NCBI RefSeq assembly: GCF_028292365.1
Contig: NZ_JAQGMM010000090.1
Coordinates: 1 to 64,000 of the forward strand
Length of the DNA stretch: 64,000 nucleotides
Source of the DNA: Caballeronia sp.
Lineage (GTDB): Bacteria > Pseudomonadota > Gammaproteobacteria > Burkholderiales > Burkholderiaceae
Direction: 5' to 3'
Position numbers and translations under genes: made by a program. Below, piece after piece: positions 56,758 through 64,000 of the stretch. Below the pieces are notes generated by a model, which did no database searches, was not told where the DNA came from, and was given only the letters and a program-made list of their open reading frames with translations. Positions within the stretch are counted from its first letter, which is position 1. Each line of letters begins with the position of its first letter.

Positions 56758-57498
56758 CTAGATCGCGCGCAGGCCGTCGAAGTCGAGGATCTGGATGAGC
56801 TTGCCCTTTGCTTCGATCAGGCCCTTTGCCTGAAAACGCGACAGCGTCCGGCTGACGGTTTCCAGCGTGATGCCGAGAAAACTGCCCATGTCGTCGCGCG
56901 TCAGGCGCAGGTTGAACTCGTTGCCCGCGTAACCGCGGTGGCTCAGCCGGGCGGAGAGATCCAGCAGCAGGGCGGCGACCCGCTCGTCGGCGCGTAACGT
57001 GCCAAGAATCAGGGTTTGCGTCGCCTTTCGGACGACTTCACGGCTCAGTAACTGCAGCAGCCGGCGCTGGAGGGCGCTGGTTTCGCGGCAGGCGCGCTCC
57101 AAGTGCACATAGGGGACCAGGCAAACCGAGCTGTCTTCGAGGGCGATGGCGTGACACGCATGCCGGCCATTGTCGAATCCTTCCAGACCGAGCGCGTCGC
57201 CACCGAGATGAAGGCCCATGACCTGTTCGCGGCCGTTGCCGTTCGGTGTTGCTACAACCGTTTTGATCGAGCCGGAGCGGATGGCGTAGAGCGTGTCGAA
57301 GGTGTCTCCAACGCGAAACAGGGTTTCGCCCCGCTTGATCGTGCGAGCATTGATGATCACCTTTTGCAGCCTGTTGACGTCGTCGGAAGACAGGCCTTGC
57401 GGCAGGCAGTAATGCCTCAACGCGCAGGTCGAGCAATGAGCGGCGTGGCGCGAGGGGGCGCTGGGCAGAGGAACGGGGGTCTCGTGGACGGTTTGCAT
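56758..57498 (-). CDS. Crp/Fnr-family regulator (FNR/ANR type)
   Basis: HCSTCALRHYC N-terminal cysteine cluster; DDMGSFLGITLETVSRTLSRFQAKGLI HTH. Confidence 0.93.
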   Translation of the reverse strand: MQTVHETPVPLPSAPSRHAAHCSTCALRHYCLPQGLSSDDVNRLQKVIINARTIKRGETLFRVGDTFDTLYAIRSGSIKTVVATPNGNGREQVMGLHLGGDALGLEGFDNGRHACHAIALEDSSVCLVPYVHLERACRETSALQRRLLQLLSREVVRKATQTLILGTLRADERVAALLLDLSARLSHRGYAGNEFNLRLTRDDMGSFLGITLETVSRTLSRFQAKGLIEAKGKLIQILDFDGLRAI

Positions 57499-57531
57499 GG
57501 CTCGCTCGCTTTTAGTTCGTTTTGATCTGGA

Positions 57532-57545
57532 ACAAGGAAATTGTC
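57532..57545. promoter_or_regulatory. candidate FNR box TTGAT-CTGG-AACAA upstream of the FNR-type gene
   Basis: 9/10 match to TTGAT-N4-ATCAA. Confidence 0.6.
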
Positions 57546-57615
57546 CCATCGATGCGATCGACCCCCGGGTGGCAAAACGTCGCGTGAGAACGCTTTTGCC
57601 CGCCCACTCGGCGCT

Positions 57616-58095
57616 TTATTCCTCTCTTGATCCAGGCACTGCGTCTGCCCCGGAGGCTGCGGGAATCAGCAGTACCGGCAGCGTTGCCCGGCGCAGGCAT
57701 CGTTCCGCGACACTGCCGAGGATCAGCCGCTGGAAGCCCTTGCGGCCGTGCGTGCCCATCACGAGCAGGTCCGCATTGAACGCGGTGGCGGCGGCGAGCA
57801 CCATCTCCGCGACATCATCCACCGACGAACCCTCGGCAATCACCACTGCGCCTTGCACGCCGCGCTGTTTCATCTCGGCGTTCGCTTCGTCGGCGAGTTT
57901 GGCGCCCTGGCCGGCGAGTTCGTCGCGCAGGACGGATGGGTCGTAGCCCGGCACGTCGTAATAGACCGGTGCGTTTTCAACCACGTAATACGGCTGCAGT
58001 ATGGCGCCATGCGTGGCGGCGAGTTCGAGCGCGGATTCGAATGCCCGGCGCGAGGTACGGCTGCCGTCAATAGCCACGACGATTCGTTTGAACAT
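57616..58095 (-). CDS. universal stress protein (UspA family)
   Basis: MFKRIVVAIDGSRTSRRAFESALELAATHGA...LLVMGTHGRKGFQRLILGSVAERCLRRATLPVLLIP. Confidence 0.95.
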   Translation of the reverse strand: MFKRIVVAIDGSRTSRRAFESALELAATHGAILQPYYVVENAPVYYDVPGYDPSVLRDELAGQGAKLADEANAEMKQRGVQGAVVIAEGSSVDDVAEMVLAAATAFNADLLVMGTHGRKGFQRLILGSVAERCLRRATLPVLLIPAASGADAVPGSREE

Positions 58096-58323
58096 ACGGT
58101 TCTCCTTCAGCGGTTGAAATGCAAACGACGGTTTTTAGTCGATGAAAAACGATCGCGCCTGATTACACGGCTTACAAATGTACGACAGTAATAATCCGAT
58201 CAATGTTCCGCGTTTGAAGGCATACGTTCGATCCTGACCAACCGGATGAAATAATGACGTCATACAATCCGGGGCGTGACGTTTGTATCGCTCCCCCCTT
58301 TTTACTCTTCTGGCTCCTCGCCC

Positions 58324-59928
58324 GTGTCTGAATCCGTTCCTCAATCCGCTCCTCAGTCCGCCTCCCCGCCGCATTCCGAATCCACCTCGCCACTGCCTTT
58401 CCGCAATGCGCTTCTTGCGATGCTGGGCATTGGCCTCGTTAACATGCTGGTTGCGCTCGACCAGACCGTGGTCAGTACCGCGCTGCCGTCTATCGTCGCG
58501 GAATTGCATGGCTTCGAGTATTACGCGTGGATTGCGAGCGCGTATTTGCTGGCGTCGGTGGTGACAGTGCCGGTATTCGGCCGGCTTGGCGATTATTTCG
58601 GCCGAAAGCAATTCGTGATAGCCGCGGTGATCACTTTCACGGCAGCTTCGGTGCTATGCGGCGTCGCCAACGACATGCTGTTCCTGGTCATCGCGCGCGG
58701 GTTGCAAGGTGTGGGTGGCGGGATGATGGTTGGCACGGCGTTCGCGTCGATTCCCGATCTTTTTCCCGATCCCCGTTTGCGGGTGCGCTGGCAGGTGGTG
58801 ATGGCGGCGTCGTATGGAATCGGGACGGCGGCGGGGCCATCGCTCGGCGGCTGGATGAGTGAGCACTGGGGCTGGCGCTCGACCTTCCTGATCAACCTGC
58901 CGGTGGGAATTGCCGCGTTTTATTTCATCTGGGCGCATTTGCCGAATTTCCATCGGCCGCGCGAGGGTGCGGTGAAGATCGACTGGCTGGGGGCGGTGCT
59001 GGTTGCCCTCGTGCTCGGCGGCTTGCAGGCATTCATTGAAGCCGTGCCAAAGAGCGGCCTCACCATGGGAAACGTGGTGTTGGCGGCGTGCGTGGCGGGC
59101 GGCGCGGTGGCGTTGCTGATATGCGAACGTCGTGCGACGCATCCGATCATTCCGCTCGACCTCTTCAAGGACCCGGAGCTTGTGACGTTGTTCACGTTGT
59201 CGATGCTGTCGGGTTTCGTGATGTTTTCGCTGATCTTTTTTGCGCCGCTTTTGCTGCAGGGTGGTTTTGGTCTATCGCCGCAGCAGGCCGGATTAATGGC
59301 TACGCCGATTGCAATGTTTATTGCCATCGGCAGTTTTATCAACACGCGCATTGTGATTCATTTGCGCAAGCCTACGTTCATCTTGTCGATTGGATTCACG
59401 CTGCTGTTATTCGCATGTATAGCGCTGGCATTCACCGATGCTTCCACGCCGCATATCTGGATCGGGATTCCGATGGCGGGTATCGGTATTGGCCTGGGTT
59501 TCGTGCTGAATAACCTGAATGTATTCGGGCAGGAGATTGCCGGACGTGAGCGCTTCGGCATTACCACGGCGTTGCTTCAATCCACTCGAATGGTCGGCGG
59601 GATGCTTGGGACGAGCGTGGTTGCGGTGATCGTGCAGCATCATTATCGGGACGTGATTACGCGCACGCTGCGCGTGCTGGGCGAGCCGGCGAGTACCGCG
59701 TGGCTGCCAAGGTTTGCCGATCCGCGGATCCTGATCGATTCCGCGTTGCGGGGGAAGTTGCTGGCTGATCTGGCGCCGGCCGGGCTGGATGGGCCGGCGA
59801 TGATCGAGAGCGCCCGCGAGGTGCTCGTCCAGTCAATTCACATTGGCGTCGCGCTGACTGCGGTTGCGGCGTTGTCCGCGGTGCTGATGGTGCGGAGGGT
59901 GTCGCATATTACGTTTCGGAAGGGCTAG
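58324..59928 (+). CDS. MFS multidrug transporter, DHA2 (EmrB/QacA) type
   Basis: LVALDQTVVSTALPSIVAELHGFEYYAWIASAYLLASVVTVPVFGRLGDYFGRK; GTG start chosen. Confidence 0.92.
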   Translation: MSESVPQSAPQSASPPHSESTSPLPFRNALLAMLGIGLVNMLVALDQTVVSTALPSIVAELHGFEYYAWIASAYLLASVVTVPVFGRLGDYFGRKQFVIAAVITFTAASVLCGVANDMLFLVIARGLQGVGGGMMVGTAFASIPDLFPDPRLRVRWQVVMAASYGIGTAAGPSLGGWMSEHWGWRSTFLINLPVGIAAFYFIWAHLPNFHRPREGAVKIDWLGAVLVALVLGGLQAFIEAVPKSGLTMGNVVLAACVAGGAVALLICERRATHPIIPLDLFKDPELVTLFTLSMLSGFVMFSLIFFAPLLLQGGFGLSPQQAGLMATPIAMFIAIGSFINTRIVIHLRKPTFILSIGFTLLLFACIALAFTDASTPHIWIGIPMAGIGIGLGFVLNNLNVFGQEIAGRERFGITTALLQSTRMVGGMLGTSVVAVIVQHHYRDVITRTLRVLGEPASTAWLPRFADPRILIDSALRGKLLADLAPAGLDGPAMIESAREVLVQSIHIGVALTAVAALSAVLMVRRVSHITFRKG

Positions 59929-59944
59929 GGTGGGGTTTTTGTTT

Positions 59945-59972
59945 GCGCTCGGGTTCAATCAACTCCGAGCGC
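59945..59972. terminator. stem-loop GCGCTCGG-N12-CCGAGCGC between convergent MFS genes
   Basis: 8-bp perfect stem, no clear U-tract on either strand. Confidence 0.35.
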
Positions 59973-59981
59973 GAACCAAAC

Positions 59982-61553
59982 TCAATGCGCGCCCGCCGCC
60001 GCTCCGCCTCCGCCGCCTTTCGCCCGCTTCGTAATCCAGATAAGCGGAATAATCAGGATGAAAATAACGGCGGAAGCAAAAAAGATATCGTTCAGCCCCA
60101 TCATGGCGGCTTGCGTATTCACGGTGAAATCGAATAGCCCGCGCGCTTGAGCTTCGTTGACATTCAACACCCCCTGCGACGTCTGTATTGACTGCAAGAA
60201 CAGCGGATTATTCACGTTCGCCTGTTCCGTCAGCCGTTCGTGATGAAGCGCAATGCGATTGGTCCATGCATTGCCGCACAGCGACGTTCCGACCGCGCCA
60301 CAAAAAACCCGCGCGAAATTCGATAAGCCCGCAGCGGCGGGAATCTTCGACGGCGGCAGCCCCGACAAGATAATCGACGTCAACGGCACGAAGAACAACG
60401 CCATCGGAATCCCTTGCAACAGGGTAGGCAGGACCAGATGCCAGGTATCAATCTCGATCACATACTTCGAGCGCATATAAAACACGATCGCGAAGCCGAC
60501 AAACGCCATGGTCGCGACAACACGCGCATCAGTGCGAGGCAAAACGCGACCCATGACCGGCGCGAGAATCACCGCAAAAATGCCAAGCGGCGCGGTCACC
60601 AGCCCGGCATCGACGGAACGGTAATTGAGGTATTGCTGCATCCATTGCGGCAATAGCACCAGATTGCCGAAGAACACGCCGTAAGCCACGGAAATGGCGA
60701 CCGTGCCGCCAAAGAAATTGCGTCCCGCGAACAGGCGTAAATCCACGACCGGATTCTTTTCGGTCAATTCCCAGACCACGAAGAATGCAAACGCAATCAG
60801 CGCAATGATGCCCAGCCAGACGATCACCGGCGATGAAAACCAGTCAAGGTCGCGGCCTTTATCGAGCATGATTTGCAGCGATGCCACCCACGCGATCAGC
60901 AACATGAGTCCGACCGTGTCGATAGGTGCTTTACGCGTGGCCGATTCGCGCGACTTGTAAATAAACCAGGTCACACTGGCTGCAAAAAGTCCGACTGGAA
61001 TGTTGATATAGAAGATCCACGACCAGCTATAGCTGTCAGTAATCCAGCCACCCAAAGCCGGTCCGGCAATTGGCCCGACAACGGCGGTCATCGCCCAGAG
61101 GGAAAGCGCCATCGACGCTTTCTCCTTAGGATACGAACCCAGCAAGATTGCCTGCGACAGCGGAATCAGTGGCCCGGCAACGGCGCCTTGCAACACTCGC
61201 GCGGCGAGCAAAATCGGCAACGTTGGTGCAAGCCCGCAAAGCCACGAAGAAATCACGAATAGCAAAATTGCGCCAACAAACAACTTGATCTGCCCAATGC
61301 GCTGAGTCAGCCAGCCGGTCAGCGGAATTGACACCGCGTTGGCCGCGGCGAATACCGTCACGACCCACGTGCCTTCATCGACGGAGACGCCGAGATTGCC
61401 GGAAATGGTCGGGATAGCGACGTTCGCGATCGATGAATCGAGCACGTTCATGAACGTGGCAAGCGCCACGGCAATGGTCGCGAGAACCAGTTGGCCGCCT
61501 TTCAATGGCGGCGGCGGGGAGGGCGCGGGCGATGCGGCGGGCGCAGTGCTCAT
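59982..61553 (-). CDS. MFS multidrug transporter, DHA2 (EmrB) type
   Basis: MNVLDSSIANVAIPTISGNLGVSVDEGTWVVTVFAAANAVSIPLTGWLTQRIGQ. Confidence 0.94.
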   Translation of the reverse strand: MSTAPAASPAPSPPPPLKGGQLVLATIAVALATFMNVLDSSIANVAIPTISGNLGVSVDEGTWVVTVFAAANAVSIPLTGWLTQRIGQIKLFVGAILLFVISSWLCGLAPTLPILLAARVLQGAVAGPLIPLSQAILLGSYPKEKASMALSLWAMTAVVGPIAGPALGGWITDSYSWSWIFYINIPVGLFAASVTWFIYKSRESATRKAPIDTVGLMLLIAWVASLQIMLDKGRDLDWFSSPVIVWLGIIALIAFAFFVVWELTEKNPVVDLRLFAGRNFFGGTVAISVAYGVFFGNLVLLPQWMQQYLNYRSVDAGLVTAPLGIFAVILAPVMGRVLPRTDARVVATMAFVGFAIVFYMRSKYVIEIDTWHLVLPTLLQGIPMALFFVPLTSIILSGLPPSKIPAAAGLSNFARVFCGAVGTSLCGNAWTNRIALHHERLTEQANVNNPLFLQSIQTSQGVLNVNEAQARGLFDFTVNTQAAMMGLNDIFFASAVIFILIIPLIWITKRAKGGGGGAAAGAH

Positions 61554-61728
61554 GGGATATCCGGATAAAGCAGCCGCTAGTCAAACGTGGCGGCCGATTG
61601 TGCCAACAACGAAGGCCGCAGTGTGCCAGCGTTCAAAAAACCTCGCTGATCGCGCTGCGGCTTTCATCCCGCTATCACGTCTTGAGCGGCGCTTTCATCG
61701 GCCCGGATCCCCTTGTTTCGGACCGCCT

Positions 61729-62523
61729 TTATTTAGCGGAGACGTCGATGTCGCCCAGATACTTCTTCGCGAACTTCGCAATGGTCCCGTCCGCCTTGAG
61801 CTTTGCAATCGCCGTGTTCAGGCGCTGCTTCAACGCATCGTCGCCCTTGCGAATGCCGTATGCAATGCCGCTGCCGAGGATCTTGTCGTCACTGACCGGG
61901 CCGCCGGCAAAGCTGTATCCCGCGCCGTCCGGTTTCGACAAGAAGCCTGTTTGTCCGGCCGCCGAGAGTACAAGCGTACCGTCGAGACGGCCGGCCTTCA
62001 GATCCGTATAAGCCTGGTTCTGATCCTGGTACGGCACAACATTTACGCCCGCGTTCGCCCAGTGCGCCTTGGCGAAATTTTCCTGGATCGAACCCTGCAA
62101 CACGCCGATGTTCTTGCCCGCAAGCGATGCCGGCGTCGGCTCAAGCCCGCTACCTGTCTTCGCGATCAGTTGCGTGGGCACACGATACACGACCGTCGTG
62201 AAGTCGATAGCCTGGCGGCGCTGATCGGTCGCGTTCATCGCGGAATTGATTGCGTCGAATTTGCGGCCCTGGAGAGCCGGGATCAAGCCGTCGAACGAGG
62301 TCTCGACCCACACGCATTTCATCTTCGCCGTGGCACACACCGCGTTGCCGACATCGATGTCCAGCCCCTGCAGTTCACCAGACGCCGCCTTCGATTCGAA
62401 CGGCGGATATTGCGCTTCCACGCCGTAGCGCAAGGTGTCGGATTCAGCGGCGTACACGGCGGCGCTGCACAACGACGAGGCCAGCAACAGGGCGGCCGAC
62501 AGAACGCGAGCGGAGTTTTTCAT
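61729..62523 (-). CDS. amino-acid ABC transporter substrate-binding protein (family 3)
   Basis: Signal peptide MKNSARVLSAALLLASSLCSAAVYA; LRYGVEAQYPPFESKAASGELQGLDIDVGNAVC. Confidence 0.94.
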   Translation of the reverse strand: MKNSARVLSAALLLASSLCSAAVYAAESDTLRYGVEAQYPPFESKAASGELQGLDIDVGNAVCATAKMKCVWVETSFDGLIPALQGRKFDAINSAMNATDQRRQAIDFTTVVYRVPTQLIAKTGSGLEPTPASLAGKNIGVLQGSIQENFAKAHWANAGVNVVPYQDQNQAYTDLKAGRLDGTLVLSAAGQTGFLSKPDGAGYSFAGGPVSDDKILGSGIAYGIRKGDDALKQRLNTAIAKLKADGTIAKFAKKYLGDIDVSAK

Positions 62524-62585
62524 GGAACGTCTCTATTGGTAGAAGTTGAATGTTCGAGTCGAAAGCAAACAAGCATTGGTCAGTA

Positions 62586-63740
62586 TCAGACCGCGCACAA
62601 GCGACGTGCGCCTTCGCGCAGCGTGTCGTCGTCCTTGGCGAAGCTCAGACGAATGATGCGGTTGTCAGTGCCGTCCGTGTAGAACGCCGACAAGGGAATG
62701 GTCGCAACGCGCGTTTCGCGAATCAGGCGCAGCACGAAGTCGCTGTCCGATTCATCGGAGAACGCGCCGAAGCGCGCCAGCATGAAGAAGCTGCCGGCAC
62801 TCGGCAAGAGTTCGAAGCGTGAACCGGCGAGTGCTTGTGCGAGCAGATCGCGTTTCTTTTGATAGAACTCGCCGAGCCCGAGATAACTCGATGCGTCGCC
62901 GAGTGCTTCCGCGAATGCAATCTGCATGGGGGTATCGGCGGCGAAGGTCATGAACTGATGCACCTTGCGGATCTCGTTGGTCAGCTCGGCGGGTGCAAGC
63001 GTGAAACCAACACGCCATCCCGTCACGTGATACGACTTGCCGAACGACGACACGATCACGCTGCGCTCGGCCAGAGCCGGATAACGCGCCATGCTGTGAT
63101 GCAGGGCGCCGTCGAACACAACATGTTCATACACTTCATCCGACAACACGATGATCTTCGAATCGCGCGTCAACGCCGTGAGGCGATTAATGTCTTCAAC
63201 GGTGAACGCGCTGCCGGACGGGTTGTGCGGCGAGTTGATAATGATCATCCGCGTGCGCGGCGTGATGGCCGCGGCCACCTCATCCCAGTCGATATGAAAA
63301 TCCACCGGCGAGAGCTTGATCGGGATGGGCATCGCACCCTGCAATTGCACGATGGGACCGTAGCTATCGAATGACGGTTCGAAGTAGATCACTTCGTCGC
63401 CGGGATGCACGAGCGCGCTGATCGACGCATACAAGCCTTCGCTCGCGCTTGCGACCACGGTGATTTCGCTGCCTGGGTCGTAGGTCGCCCCGTAAAGCTG
63501 CTGCGTTTTCAGCGCGAGCGCTTCGCGCAGCGCGAGCACGCCCGACATGGGCGCGTATTGGTTATGCCCGTCGCGCATGGCTCGCGCGGCGCTGTCCACG
63601 AGTTTCGGATCACACGCGAAATTCGGCGCGCCTTGCGAGAGATTCAGCGCTTGATGTTCCTCGGCGAGCTGGCCGATCACGGTAAAGATGGTTGTGCCGA
63701 CATTCGGCAGCTTCGACGCGGGGGTCCAGGCACTTTTCAC
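62586..63740 (-). CDS. PLP-dependent class I/II aminotransferase (methionine aminotransferase-like)
   Basis: LNLSQGAPNFACDPKLVDSAARAMRDGHNQYAPMSGVLALREALA...NSPHNPSGSAF...VSSFGKSYHVTGWRVGF. Confidence 0.92.
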   Translation of the reverse strand: MKSAWTPASKLPNVGTTIFTVIGQLAEEHQALNLSQGAPNFACDPKLVDSAARAMRDGHNQYAPMSGVLALREALALKTQQLYGATYDPGSEITVVASASEGLYASISALVHPGDEVIYFEPSFDSYGPIVQLQGAMPIPIKLSPVDFHIDWDEVAAAITPRTRMIIINSPHNPSGSAFTVEDINRLTALTRDSKIIVLSDEVYEHVVFDGALHHSMARYPALAERSVIVSSFGKSYHVTGWRVGFTLAPAELTNEIRKVHQFMTFAADTPMQIAFAEALGDASSYLGLGEFYQKKRDLLAQALAGSRFELLPSAGSFFMLARFGAFSDESDSDFVLRLIRETRVATIPLSAFYTDGTDNRIIRLSFAKDDDTLREGARRLCAV

Positions 63741-63827
63741 GACGTTGTCTCCTGAGGACTCAATTCAAGTATCCATTGTCATTCGACAGCAGCAATAAAG
63801 CGTGGACAATCGAAAGTTTGTCATACT

Positions 63828-63850
63828 AGCCATGAACCCAGCTCATGGCT
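63828..63850. promoter_or_regulatory. perfect inverted repeat AGCCATGA-N7-TCATGGCT upstream of LysR gene
   Basis: Read directly, ending 14 nt before the LysR ATG. Confidence 0.5.
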
Positions 63851-63864
63851 TACGAGATCCAATA

Positions 63865-64000
63865 ATGAAACCGCTGCCGTCTTTGGATGTGCTCAAAACC
63901 TTTGCAGTCGTGGCACAGCGACTGAATTTCACCCGCGCCGCCGATGTTCTGAACATCACGCAGGGCGCCGTCAGCCGGCAGATTTCCGGGCTGGAGGCGC
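63865..64000 (+). CDS. LysR-family regulator, 5' end only (runs off window)
   Basis: MKPLPSLDVLKTFAVVAQRLNFTRAADVLNITQGAVSRQISGLEA. Confidence 0.88.
   Translation, partial: MKPLPSLDVLKTFAVVAQRLNFTRAADVLNITQGAVSRQISGLEA

Noticed and set aside
58254-58263. ATGACGTCAT palindrome upstream of the DHA2 transporter
   Set aside because: A single 10-bp palindrome with no adjacent regulator gene or second copy; too weak to call an operator
59945-59972. Bidirectional intrinsic terminator between the MFS genes as a confident call
   Set aside because: Stem is good but there is no U-tract on either strand; kept only as a low-confidence feature
1-64000. tRNA/rRNA genes, IS elements with terminal repeats, CRISPR arrays, prophage
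   Set aside because: None recognised on reading; no transposase, integrase, cas or phage structural motifs seen among the ORFs

Overview
GC-rich 64 kb window with the look of a Burkholderiaceae (Paraburkholderia/Caballeronia-like) accessory replicon. This placement is inferred from protein families and was not searched. It is densely coding, with no rRNA, tRNA, CRISPR array or intact IS element recognised. Main blocks: (i) a Baeyer-Villiger-type FAD monooxygenase and alpha/beta hydrolase operon with a decayed SDR partner (1-2600); (ii) an IclR-headed catabolic locus with aldo/keto reductase, class-III aminotransferase, two DadA/PuuB-like FAD oxidases, HyuA/HyuB, an orphan family-5 solute-binding protein, PrpF and a cupin (12.7-26.7 kb); (iii) an orphan fliD with an in-frame hexanucleotide (Ala-Ser)n tract (29.4-31.1 kb); (iv) a Rieske oxygenase + PDR/VanB reductase + class-II aldolase + MFS locus with LysR and GntR regulators (31.9-38.9 kb); (v) a TctABC / PrpD-like x2 / Ldh / tartrate-dehydrogenase-like / PDC-lactonase-like locus with an FCD-GntR regulator and recurrent GTATAC-containing intergenic motifs (40.1-52.7 kb); (vi) FNR-type regulator, universal stress protein, EgtB/SenA-like enzyme and two convergent DHA2 efflux pumps (55-61.5 kb). 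Several hidden gene remnants were read by hand: a RepB/ParB-type plasmid partition gene broken across all three forward frames (52.78-53.13 kb), a phenylacetate-CoA-ligase remnant, a truncated paralogue of the cluster's own solute-binding protein, an ABC ATPase shard and an SDR with an internal deletion. All assignments come from reading the supplied translations and DNA; no database search was possible.
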